This document shows, piece after piece, positions 33,533 to 43,710 of a DNA stretch of 64,000 nt. The DNA comes from Burkholderiales bacterium. GTDB taxonomy: Bacteria; Pseudomonadota; Gammaproteobacteria; Burkholderiales; JAEUOS01. The translations under genes were made by a program, and so were the position numbers. The notes under the pieces were generated by a model. The model had not been told where the DNA came from. It did not search any database and worked only from the letters and a program-made list of their open reading frames with translations. Where the stretch lies: assembly GCA_016790635.1 (NCBI GenBank), contig JAEUOR010000010.1, positions 186,001-250,000 of the forward strand. The letters are read 5' to 3'. Each line of letters starts with the position of its first letter. The first letter of the stretch is position 1.

Positions 33533-34336
33533 GTGCCCGGCGTCGCCCGCCGACCAATCGCGCTCATCACCGGCGCCTCCGCCGGCATCGGCGCGGCCTT
33601 GGCCGAGCGCTTCGCGCAAGGCGGCCATGACCTGGTGCTCGTCGCGCGCAGCACCGACAAGCTGCACGCCCTCGCGGCGCGACTGGCCAAGGCTTACGGG
33701 GTGCGCTCGCGCGTCGAGCCTGCCGACCTGGCGGAGCCCGGCGCAGCCTCACGCCTGGCGGCCAGGCTCAAGCGTGCCAGGTGCGCCATCGACGTGCTGG
33801 TCAACAACGCCGGCGTGCTGGAGCAGGGTGCATTCACCGCGATCACCCCGGCGCGCCACCAGCAGCTCATCGACCTGAACGTTTCCGGGCTGACCGCGAT
33901 GCTCGCCGCGTTCGTGCCGCCCATGGTCGCTCGCGGGCAGGGGCGCGTGCTCAACGTCGCTTCGATCGCGGCCTTCCAGCCGGTCCCCGCGCTGGCCACC
34001 TATGCCGCGACCAAGGCCTACGTGCTGTCCCTGTCCGAGTCCCTGGCCGAGGAATTGCGCCCAAGCGGCGTCAGCGTGACGGCGCTGTGCCCGGGCATCA
34101 CCGCGACCGACATGTTGGCCAAGGCCGCCGGCGCCAACGACAAGTTGCGGCGCGTGCCGGCGTTTGTCGTCGGACGCGTCGAGGATGTCGCCGAAGATGG
34201 CTATGCAGCCTGCATGAAAGGCACCGCCATTTGCGTGCCTGGCCTCCTCAACCGCGCGGGGACGCTGGCCTCGCGCGCCACGCCCAAGTGGCTGCTGCGC
34301 CGCGTGAGCGGCGCGCTGGCGCGCAAGGCCATGTAG
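33533..34336 (+). CDS. Short-chain dehydrogenase
   Basis: The 267-residue classical SDR has the cofactor motif TGASAGIG, the NNAG motif (LVNNAGVLEQG), catalytic Ser in NVASIAAF and YAATKAY for YxxxK. It starts with GTG three bases after the Bug gene and is translated from the same message. It oxidises or reduces an unknown alcohol or ketone. Confidence 0.9.
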   Translation: MPGVARRPIALITGASAGIGAALAERFAQGGHDLVLVARSTDKLHALAARLAKAYGVRSRVEPADLAEPGAASRLAARLKRARCAIDVLVNNAGVLEQGAFTAITPARHQQLIDLNVSGLTAMLAAFVPPMVARGQGRVLNVASIAAFQPVPALATYAATKAYVLSLSESLAEELRPSGVSVTALCPGITATDMLAKAAGANDKLRRVPAFVVGRVEDVAEDGYAACMKGTAICVPGLLNRAGTLASRATPKWLLRRVSGALARKAM

Positions 34337-34357
34337 GGTCAGGACGCCCGCGGAGTT

Positions 34358-34750
34358 CTACCGGATCGACGGTGTTCCTGTGCCGGCGTCGGCGCCGCGC
34401 TGACCCCGCTTTCCTCTCTGACCTTTGTGGGCCTGGCGCGCGGTGCGCATTTCTTCCCGCGTGACGCGACCGTCCTTGTTGCTGTCGATGACGTCGAAGC
34501 GCTTGGCGATGCCCTTGAGCCCGGCCGCGTCGGCTTCGGCGCGGCTGAGCGCACCGTCGCCGTTGGTGTCAGCCGCTTTGAAGCGTGCCTGGCGCTCGGC
34601 CTTGCGGGCCTGACGATCGGCACGGCCGGCGTCGCGGTTCTGGGGTGACGCGGTGGCGCTGCCCGGGACGGAGCCCGGCGCCTGGGCCATGGCGAGTGAC
34701 GGCGCCAGGGCGATCAGGCCGACGAGGAGGGTGGATTTGAGAGCGTGCAT
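34358..34750 (-). CDS. Secreted EF-hand protein
   Basis: The 130-residue protein has a signal peptide (LVGLIALAPSLAMA) and then two calcium-binding loops, DTNGDGALSRAE and DSNKDGRVTREE, with standard ligand positions. The C-terminal tail is basic. AAAGGAA precedes the ATG. The role is unknown; periplasmic EF-hand proteins of this type may sense or buffer calcium. It converges with the SDR gene. Confidence 0.9.
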   Translation of the reverse strand: MHALKSTLLVGLIALAPSLAMAQAPGSVPGSATASPQNRDAGRADRQARKAERQARFKAADTNGDGALSRAEADAAGLKGIAKRFDVIDSNKDGRVTREEMRTARQAHKGQRGKRGQRGADAGTGTPSIR

Positions 34751-34857
34751 GGCAGGTTCCTTTCCGAGGTCAAGGGCCCGGGGCGGGCCGATACCTGCCA
34801 GAACGCCCGCGCCCTTGCGTGGGTGGACGCGCCTTACACGTCGTTACACCTGCGCGG

Positions 34858-35850
34858 TCAGTCGAGCGAGACGCCGAGCTCGCGTGCCATGTTGTTCCAG
34901 ATCGGACCGATTTCGCGGTTCAGGCGCTCGAACTCATCCGCCGTCCAGGGCTTCTCGCGCAGGCCGAAATTGGTGTTGATCTGGCGAATGCGTTCGCTGC
35001 CGGCGCCTTCCTGCACCAGTTGCGAGATGCGCTGGATGATCTCGCGCGGGGTCTTGGCTGGCGCGAACATGCCGATCCAGCCCTGCAGCTTGAAGATCTC
35101 GTCCTTGAAGCCCTGTTCCTCGAAGGTCGGCACGTCCGGCAGGCGCGGGGAACGGGTCGAAGTCGGCACGGCAATGACGCGGATCTTGCCTGCCTGCAGG
35201 TGCGGCAACAGCGCCGAGATGCTGCCGACCGCGGCGGTGATCTGTCCGGACGCCAGATCCACCCACATCGGGGCCTCGCCCTTGTAGGGGACCGGCTCCA
35301 CCTTGGCGCCATGATTCTTGTTCAACTGCTGCGCGATCATGTGGGGGAACGAACCGGCCGAATAGTTCCCGAGAGTGACACGCTCGCGACGTGCCAGGTC
35401 GACAAATTCGCGCGCGGTGCGGATCGGCGAGGCGCTGTTGACTGCCAGCGGCAGATGGCCGGCATCGAACCCGGATACATAGGCGAAATCGCGGTCCGGG
35501 TCGTAGGCCATCTTCTTGTACAGGATCCGGTTCTGGTTGATGGTCGTCGAGATCGTGAACATGAAGGTATAGCCGTCCGGCGCGGCGCGCGCCACCTCGG
35601 CAGCGGCAATCATGCCGCTGGCCCCCGCCTTGTTCTCGACCGTGAACGGCTGGCCCAGGCGTTGCGACAGCTGGTCGCAATGAGCGCGTGCCAGCGCATC
35701 GGTCAGTCCGCCGGCGGGAAAGCCGACCACCACGCGCACCGGCTTGGCCGGCCAGGCCTGGGCGTGCGAGCGCAACGGCCATGCCAACGAACCTAGCGCG
35801 CCAAGGGAAGTCGCGCCCAGCAGGCGGCGACGGGTATTGGACTGGTTCAT
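34858..35850 (-). CDS. Bug/TctC-type periplasmic solute-binding protein
   Basis: The 330-residue protein has a Tat-like signal (TRRRLLGATSLGALGSLAWP, mature part from HAQAWP). Bug motifs are WPAKPVRVVVGFPAGG and ENKAGASGM. GGAGGAG upstream sets the start at ATG 35850; the longer frame has no site. It is divergent from the dienelactone-hydrolase gene, so it may serve the catabolic block to its right. No membrane partners are nearby. Confidence 0.92.
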   Translation of the reverse strand: MNQSNTRRRLLGATSLGALGSLAWPLRSHAQAWPAKPVRVVVGFPAGGLTDALARAHCDQLSQRLGQPFTVENKAGASGMIAAAEVARAAPDGYTFMFTISTTINQNRILYKKMAYDPDRDFAYVSGFDAGHLPLAVNSASPIRTAREFVDLARRERVTLGNYSAGSFPHMIAQQLNKNHGAKVEPVPYKGEAPMWVDLASGQITAAVGSISALLPHLQAGKIRVIAVPTSTRSPRLPDVPTFEEQGFKDEIFKLQGWIGMFAPAKTPREIIQRISQLVQEGAGSERIRQINTNFGLREKPWTADEFERLNREIGPIWNNMARELGVSLD

Positions 35851-35981
35851 GGACTTGTCTCCTCCCGGGCTGTTATAGGTACTGTCCGTAGCGCACAAGG
35901 CGCTGCGACCATCCGGCAGCATAATGCGCGCTCGCGCCGGCCACCTATTGGCGTCAACCCTTAGTCTCAGGAGCCAGGAAC

Positions 35982-36899
35982 ATGAGCGAAACCGCCGAAC
36001 TCGAGCGAGCGCCGCTGCGCCCGATCACCCAGCAGGAGATCGACCAGCGCGTCTACGATTTGTATGACGAATACTGTCATGGCGGCATCGACCGGCGCAC
36101 CTTCCTGGCGCGGTCGGCGGCCATCGTCGGCATCGCCGGTCTGGCGATGGCGCAGGCGCTCCTGCCTCGCTACGCGCAGGCGCAGACCATATCTTTCACC
36201 GATAGCCGCATCAAGGCCACCTACGTCAACTATCCCTCGCCGGGTGGAAACTCCGGCAACATGCGCGGCTATCTCGTGCAACCTGCAGGCAGTGGCCCGT
36301 TCCCGGCCGTGCTGGTGATCCACGAGAACCGTGGCCTGAACCCCTACATCGAGGATGTGGCGCGGCGTCTCGCAGTCGATGGCTTCCTGGCCTTCGCACC
36401 GGACGGCCTGTTCCCGGTTGGCGGCTACCCCGGCAACGACGACGACGGCCGCACCCTGCAGGCCGGACTGGACCAGGCCAAGCTGCGCACCGATTTGTTG
36501 AACGGCGCGCGCTTCGTAAAGGCGCACAAGCTTTCCTCGGGCAAGCTGGGCGCCACCGGCTTTTGTTTCGGCGGCGGCGTGGTCAACTTCCTCGCAGCCA
36601 GCCTGGGTGCGGACATGCAGGCCGGCGTTCCGTATTACGGGGTCGCGGCCGACACCGCCAGCGCGGCGCGCATCAAGGCGCCGCTGGTCTGCCACCTGGC
36701 CGAGAACGACGAACGCATCAACTCGACCTATCCGGCCTTCGAGGCGGCCTTGAAGGCCGCCGGCGTCGCGCACCAGGTGCATATCTATCCGGGCACGCAG
36801 CACGGCTTTCACAACAACTCGACGCCGCGCTTCCAGGAAGCCGCGGCCAAGCTTTCCTGGGAGCGCACCATCGCGCACTTCAAGAAGCACCTTGCCTGA
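35982..36899 (+). CDS. Dienelactone hydrolase-family protein, probably exported
   Basis: The 305-residue alpha/beta hydrolase has the catalytic triad Cys195 (GFCFGGG), Asp243 (ENDERIN) and His274 (QHGFH), plus the family HENRG motif. A Tat-like segment, DRRTFLARSAAIVGIAGLAM, sits at residues 37-56 behind a soluble 36-residue leader. It is therefore probably exported or anchored, which is unusual for a ring-cleavage hydrolase. It is the first gene of a same-strand block that continues with a glutathione transferase two bases later. Confidence 0.9.
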   Translation: MSETAELERAPLRPITQQEIDQRVYDLYDEYCHGGIDRRTFLARSAAIVGIAGLAMAQALLPRYAQAQTISFTDSRIKATYVNYPSPGGNSGNMRGYLVQPAGSGPFPAVLVIHENRGLNPYIEDVARRLAVDGFLAFAPDGLFPVGGYPGNDDDGRTLQAGLDQAKLRTDLLNGARFVKAHKLSSGKLGATGFCFGGGVVNFLAASLGADMQAGVPYYGVAADTASAARIKAPLVCHLAENDERINSTYPAFEAALKAAGVAHQVHIYPGTQHGFHNNSTPRFQEAAAKLSWERTIAHFKKHLA

Positions 36900-36901
36900 G
36901 C

Positions 36902-37549
36902 ATGCCGGTCCTGCACTACCACCCGGGCGACGCGAGCATGATTGCGCACATCGTGCTCGAGGAGTGCGGGGCGCCGTTCGCGCTCGAATTCGTCGACCGG
37001 GCGCAGGCCGCGCACAAGTCGCCCGAGTACCTGAAGCTCAACCCCAACGGCTTGATCCCGGTCTTGATCGATGGCGACCTGGTGCTCTACGAGACCGCCG
37101 CCATCTGCCTGCACCTCGCGGATGCGAATCCGTCGGCAGCCCTGATCGCAGCGCCGGGCACGCCGCTGCGGGCGCAGGTCACCAAGTGGCTGGTGTGGAT
37201 GTCGAGTACCCTGCAATCGACGTTGCTGCTGTATTTCTATCCGGAGCGCTGGGTGAACCCGGGAAATTCAGGTGCCGCTGACGAGGTTCGTGCCCGTGCC
37301 GAAGCGCGCGTCGGCGAACTACTCGAGCAACTCGATGCGCAGGTTGCCGCCGCGGGCGGGCCGTGGCTCCTGGGCGAACGCTATTCGATTGCAGATGCCT
37401 ATGCCCTGGTGCTGTGCCGCTGGACGCGCGGCTTCGGTCGGCCGGCGCGCACCTATGCCCACCTTGGGCCGTACCTGCAACGAATGCTCGCACGACCGGC
37501 AGTAAAACGTGTGCTGGCCACCGAGAAGATAGGAGCGCCGCTTGTCTGA
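36902..37549 (+). CDS. Glutathione S-transferase
   Basis: The 215-residue protein has the N-terminal thioredoxin fold (cis-Pro in NGLIPVLIDG and ETAAICLHLAD glutathione-binding segment) and a helical C-terminal domain (LLGERYSIADAYALVL). It would conjugate or reductively process an electrophile with glutathione. It starts two bases after the hydrolase stop and overlaps the CoA-transferase start by eight bases. Confidence 0.9.
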   Translation: MPVLHYHPGDASMIAHIVLEECGAPFALEFVDRAQAAHKSPEYLKLNPNGLIPVLIDGDLVLYETAAICLHLADANPSAALIAAPGTPLRAQVTKWLVWMSSTLQSTLLLYFYPERWVNPGNSGAADEVRARAEARVGELLEQLDAQVAAAGGPWLLGERYSIADAYALVLCRWTRGFGRPARTYAHLGPYLQRMLARPAVKRVLATEKIGAPLV

Positions 37550-38756
37550 ATCCACCCATGACACGGGAGCGCGCGCGTTCGCCGGTGTGCGCATCCTCGA
37601 CTTCACCCACTACCTGGCAGGACCGGTAGGGACGTTTCAATTGGGCATGCAAGGCGCGGAGGTCATCAAGGTCGAGCCGCACGGCGGCGAGGGCATGCGT
37701 GTCACCGGCTCGGCGGCCGACTGGAATGCGCGCGGCATGGGCCCGGGATGGATGGCGGCCAACGCGGGCAAACGCTGCATGACACTCGACATCTCCAGGC
37801 CCGCCGGCGTGGAAGTGGCAAGACGCCTGGCTGCGCAAGCCGATGTGCTGTGTGAGAACTTCCGGCCCGGGGTCATGGAGCGCCGGGGACTGGGGTGGAA
37901 GCAATTGAAGGAGGTGAATGCGCGGCTCATCTACTGCTCGGTGTCCGGCTTTGGTGCCACCGGGCCGGATGCTGCCGAGCCCGCGTTCGACGGCAAGGTC
38001 CAGGCGATGTCCGGGCTCATGTCCCTGACCGGGGAGCCGGCGCAGGGGCCGATGCGCGCCGGCCTGGCGGTGGCCGACATGTCGACCGGCATGATGACCG
38101 CCTTTGCGATCGCAACCGCGCTCTACCAGCGCACCCACACCGGACGCGGGCAGTTCGTCGACGTGTCCATGCTCGACACCATGCTGAACCTGCTGTCCTG
38201 CCAGGCGGCCGAGACCACCGTGGCCGGCGTGAAGCACACCCAGATCGGCAATCGATCCATCAGCCGCAAGCCGACCGCCGATCGCTTTCGGGCCGGCGAT
38301 GGCTATGTCGTTCTGGCGGTGATGACCGAACCATCCTTTGCCGCGCTGATGCGTGCCTTGGGGCGTGAAGACGTTCTCGGCGACGCGCGCTTCGCCGACT
38401 GGCCGCTGCGCACCGCCAACCAGGACGCCTTGCGCGACATCATCGAGACCGCGATGCGGGGCGGCACCGCCCACGAATGGGAGCGTCGCCTCACTGCCGC
38501 CGATGTTCCCTGTGGCAAGGTGCATACCTTGGACGAGATCCTCGCCCACCGGCAGGTCGTGCAGCGCGGCCTGGTGCGCGAGGCCGACACACCGCATGGC
38601 CCGGTGCCGCTGATCGGACCGGCGTTCCGGCTGGAACACGGCGACGGGCAACTGGGCACGGTGCCCGCACTCGGCGAGCACACCGACGCGATCCTCGCTG
38701 AGGCGGGCTACAGCGCCGCGGAGATTGCGGCGCTGCGTGCAGACCGCATCGTTTGA
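37542..38756 (+). CDS. Class III CoA transferase (CaiB/BaiF family)
   Basis: The 404-residue protein moves CoA between an acyl-CoA and a free acid. The N-terminal GVRILDFTHYLAGP, the EVIKVEPHGGE segment and the VADMSTG motif holding the catalytic Asp are present. The start is TTG 37542 with AGGAG seven bases upstream, inside the end of the transferase gene before it. Position in the block suggests activation of a ring-derived acid or recycling of CoA. Confidence 0.9.
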   Translation: MSESTHDTGARAFAGVRILDFTHYLAGPVGTFQLGMQGAEVIKVEPHGGEGMRVTGSAADWNARGMGPGWMAANAGKRCMTLDISRPAGVEVARRLAAQADVLCENFRPGVMERRGLGWKQLKEVNARLIYCSVSGFGATGPDAAEPAFDGKVQAMSGLMSLTGEPAQGPMRAGLAVADMSTGMMTAFAIATALYQRTHTGRGQFVDVSMLDTMLNLLSCQAAETTVAGVKHTQIGNRSISRKPTADRFRAGDGYVVLAVMTEPSFAALMRALGREDVLGDARFADWPLRTANQDALRDIIETAMRGGTAHEWERRLTAADVPCGKVHTLDEILAHRQVVQRGLVREADTPHGPVPLIGPAFRLEHGDGQLGTVPALGEHTDAILAEAGYSAAEIAALRADRIV

Positions 38757-38773
38757 CGAAAGGACGAGTTCGC

Positions 38774-39514
38774 ATGGAGAAAGTACTGGTCAGCAACCAC
38801 GACGACGGCACGACGGTGATCGCGATCAACCGTCCCGAGCGGCGCAACGCCATCTGCGCGCGTACCGCCGTCGAATTGCAGCAGGCATTCGCGGAATTCG
38901 ACGCCTCGCCGCAAAAGGTCGCGATCTATACCGGGGTCGGCGACGAGGCATTCTCGGGTGGTGCGGATGTGACCAACCTGCCGGAACTGTGGCGCTGCAT
39001 ACCGACGGTGGGGATCACCACCGAAAAGCCGGTCATCGCCGCGGTAGGTGGCTGGTGCGTCGGCGGCGCCCTGGTGGCGACCATGATGTGCGACCTCATG
39101 GTGGCGGCCGACAACGCGAAGTTCTCCTATCCCGAGGCCAAGCTGGGGTTCACCGGCGGACTCATCTCCGGGCTGGCGACGCGCATTCCGCACAAGTTGG
39201 CCATGGAGCTGATCCTCCTGTGCCGCACCTGGGACGCCCAGCGCGCCTACTCGGCCGGGCTCGTCAACCAGATCGTCCCGGTCGGACAGCAGGTCGAGGC
39301 GGCGCGCGCCATGGGCCGGGAGCTGGCCGAGATGTCGCCGATGGTCTTGAAGACCCTCAAGCGCTTCATCACCGAAGGGGTGCTGGTGCAGGGCCCGTCG
39401 GAGAAAATGGCGCGCGCCGGGCGTGATCTGGGCCTGGTGCGCGACAGCGAGGACGCCAAGGAGGCGCTGTCGGCGTTCAAGGAAAAGCGCCGGCCACGCT
39501 TTACCGGCAAGTGA
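38774..39514 (+). CDS. Enoyl-CoA hydratase/isomerase-family protein
   Basis: The 246-residue crotonase-fold protein has the oxyanion-hole region FSGGAD and GGWCVGGALVATMMCD. Both catalytic-type glutamates are present, in YPEAKLGF and AMELILL. It probably hydrates an enoyl-CoA. ATG 38774 was chosen because AAAGGA lies upstream. A TTG at 38753 is possible. It follows the CoA transferase by 17 bases. Confidence 0.9.
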   Translation: MEKVLVSNHDDGTTVIAINRPERRNAICARTAVELQQAFAEFDASPQKVAIYTGVGDEAFSGGADVTNLPELWRCIPTVGITTEKPVIAAVGGWCVGGALVATMMCDLMVAADNAKFSYPEAKLGFTGGLISGLATRIPHKLAMELILLCRTWDAQRAYSAGLVNQIVPVGQQVEAARAMGRELAEMSPMVLKTLKRFITEGVLVQGPSEKMARAGRDLGLVRDSEDAKEALSAFKEKRRPRFTGK

Positions 39515-39531
39515 GTAGATCCGGGGGGTTC

Positions 39532-40494
39532 ATGCGTACTGTTCGCGATTGCTTTCGTGTCCTGGCGCTGGTGACGGCGATCATGGCGGCGCCGGCGTTT
39601 GCGCAGGCCTGGCCGGCGCAGCCGCCGCGGCTCATCGTGCCTTACCCGGCGGGCGGCAACGCCGATGCGATCGGGCGCCTGATCGCCAATCGCGTCGGGC
39701 CGCTGCTCGGCCAGACGATCGTGGTCGAGAACCGCGCCGGCGCCGGCGGCACCATCGGCGCGCAGGCGGTCGCGCGCGCTCCTGGCGACGGCTATACCCT
39801 GCTGCTCGCGCCGGTCGCGATCCTCGCGATCACGCCGCATCTGCGCAAGGTTCCATATGACCCCGAGACCGAGCTGGTCCCGGTGGCGATGCTGTCGTCG
39901 AGCTACGGCCTGATGGCGGCGCGGCGCGACCTGCCGGCCAATACGCTGCAGGAATTCGTCGCGCTGGCGCGCAAGGACCCGGGCAAGTACACCTTCGGTT
40001 CGGCCGGGGCGGCCACGGCTACCCACATCACCGGCGAGATCGTCCACCTGAAGGCGGGGATTCGCCTGCTGCACGTGCCCTTCAAGGGTTCCGCGGACGC
40101 GCTCAATGATCTGCTGGGCGGGCGCATCGACCTGATCTACGACCCGGTGGCGCTGGCGCAGGTGAAGGCGGGCAACCTCAAGGCGCTCGCGGTCACCAGC
40201 GGCGTGCGTCATCCCGAACTGCCGGCGGTGCCGACCTTGCGCCAGGCGGGCATCGACGTGCCGGGCGGCAGCTGGTTCGGCGTATTCGCCTCGCGCGGCA
40301 CGCCCGCAGCGGTGGTCAGTCGCCTGGCAGCCGAGATCGAGAAGGTCGTGATCGCCGCGGATGCGCGCGAGCAGATGCTCAAGTTCAGCCAGTATCCCGA
40401 CTTCAAGGCCCCGCAGGCGTTCGCCCGGCAGGTGGCTGACGACCGGGCGTTCTACCGCGAACTGATCGACAAGGCGGGTATCAAGGTCGACTAG
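39532..40494 (+). CDS. Bug/TctC-type periplasmic solute-binding protein
   Basis: The 320-residue protein has a signal peptide (cleavage near APAFAQAWP) and Bug motifs (PPRLIVPYPAGGNADAIG; ENRAGAGG; VPFKGSADALNDLLGG). GGGGGG lies just before ATG 39532. It stands inside the catabolic block between hydratase and reductase, so it likely captures the block's substrate. Confidence 0.92.
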   Translation: MRTVRDCFRVLALVTAIMAAPAFAQAWPAQPPRLIVPYPAGGNADAIGRLIANRVGPLLGQTIVVENRAGAGGTIGAQAVARAPGDGYTLLLAPVAILAITPHLRKVPYDPETELVPVAMLSSSYGLMAARRDLPANTLQEFVALARKDPGKYTFGSAGAATATHITGEIVHLKAGIRLLHVPFKGSADALNDLLGGRIDLIYDPVALAQVKAGNLKALAVTSGVRHPELPAVPTLRQAGIDVPGGSWFGVFASRGTPAAVVSRLAAEIEKVVIAADAREQMLKFSQYPDFKAPQAFARQVADDRAFYRELIDKAGIKVD

Positions 40495-40565
40495 GCGCGC
40501 CCGGCCCGGCCGGACCGATAGGACCGATCGAGTAGACCTTGCCAGACCGAACCAGAGCAACCCGT

Positions 40566-42022
<1,457 letters not shown>

Positions 42023-42026
<4 letters not shown>

Positions 42027-43687
42027 TCCCCGCTCCGGACGCGCCGCTGTCGCCGAGCGGTCACACCGACCCGTTCGCGCGCGAGCACCTGCCGCCGCGC
42101 GATCAGTGGCCGGAGTTCCTGTTCGAGCTGCCGCAGCTCGACTATGCCGAACGCTTCAATTGCGCTGACGCCTTCATCGATGCGCACGTCGCGGCCGGGC
42201 AGGGCGACGCAGTGGCCCTGATCGGCTCCAGCGAGACGCTCAGCTATGCAGCGCTCAAGTCGCGCGCCGAACGCATCGCGCGCCTGCTGCGCGAGGAACT
42301 GCGCCTGCCGACCGGCGCGCGCGTGCTCCTGCGCGGCGCCAACAGCCCGGCATTGGCGGCCGCGTGGCTGGGTGTGGTCAAGGCCGGCATGATCGCGGTG
42401 ACGACCATGCCGCTTTTGCGCGCGCGCGAACTCTCGGCGATCGTCGTCAAGGCCAGGGTCGCCGCGGCCCTGTGCGATCACGCCCTGGCCGAGGAGATGC
42501 AAAAGACGCAACAGACGTCGGAGGGCTTGCTGCAGCAAGTGCTGTTCTTCAATGCCCCGGACGGCGAACCGGACGGCCTCGAGACGCGCATCGCGGGCCT
42601 GCCCGACGGGTTTGCATCGGCCGACACGGCGGCCGACGATGTTGCGCTGATCGCCTTCACCTCGGGCACCACGGGGGTGCCCAAGGGCACCATGCACTTT
42701 CACCGTGACGTGCTGGCGATCTGCGACGTGCTCTCGCGCCAGGTGATCGCGCCGCGCGCCGACGATGTCTTCATCGGCACGCCGCCGCTCGCCTTCACCT
42801 TCGGCCTGGGTGGCTTGTTCCTGTTTCCGTTGCGCGTCGGCGCGGCCGCGGTGCTGGTCGAATCCTGGACCCCCGAGAGCCTCCTGGCCGGGATTGCGCG
42901 GCATCGCGCCACCATCCTCTTCACCGCGCCGACTTTCTACCGGCGCATGGCGCCGCTCGCCACCGAATACGACCTGGGCAGCCTGCGCATCACGGTCTCG
43001 TCGGGTGAAATGCTGCCGGCCGACACGCGCCGCATCTGGCGCGAGGCCAGCGGCATCGAGATGACCGAGTGCCTGGGCTCGACCGAACTCCTGCACGCCT
43101 TCATTGCCTGCACGCCGGCCGATGTGCGCCCAGGTGCGACCGGGCGCGTTGTGCCGGGTTATCGCGCTTGCGTGCTCGACCACGAGGGGCGCGAGGCGCC
43201 GGTAGGCGAGATCGGCCGCCTCGCGATCAAGGGACCGACCGGCTGCCGCTACCTGGACGACGCGCGCCAGCGCGACTACGTGCAGGACGGCTGGAACCTG
43301 ACCGGTGACGCCTACCGCCGGGACGCCGATGGCTATTTCTGGTACCAGTCGCGCACCGACGACATGATCATTTCCGCGGGCTACAACATCGCCGGGCCCG
43401 AGGTCGAGGATGTACTGCTGACCCACGCGGCGGTGGCCGAGTGCGGCGTGGTCGGCGTGCCGGATGAGGCGCGCGGGCAGATCGTCAAGGCCTTCGTCGT
43501 CGTGCGCGCAGGGCATGTCGCCGACGCCGCGCTGGCGGCCGAGCTGCAGCAGCTGGTCAAGGATACGCTGGCACCCTACAAGTACCCGCGCGCCGTCGAG
43601 TTCGTGGAGGCCCTGCCGCGCACCGAGAACGGCAAGATCCAGCGTTTCAAGCTGCGCGCATCGGCGCCCGCTGGCCGAGCATATTGA
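42023..43687 (+). CDS. Benzoate/2-aminobenzoate-CoA ligase-like enzyme
   Basis: The 554-residue ANL enzyme has phosphate loop FTSGTTGVPKGTMHFH and the benzoate-ligase-like core FIGTPPLAFTFGLGGL. The YFWYQSRTDDMIISAGYNI hinge and the catalytic lysine in PRTENGKIQRFKL are also present. It would activate an aromatic or alicyclic acid to its CoA thioester. The ATG overlaps the reductase stop (ATGA). It is the last gene of the block. Confidence 0.9.
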
Positions 43688-43710
43688 AGGGCCTGCCGGA
43701 GCCGCCAGCG

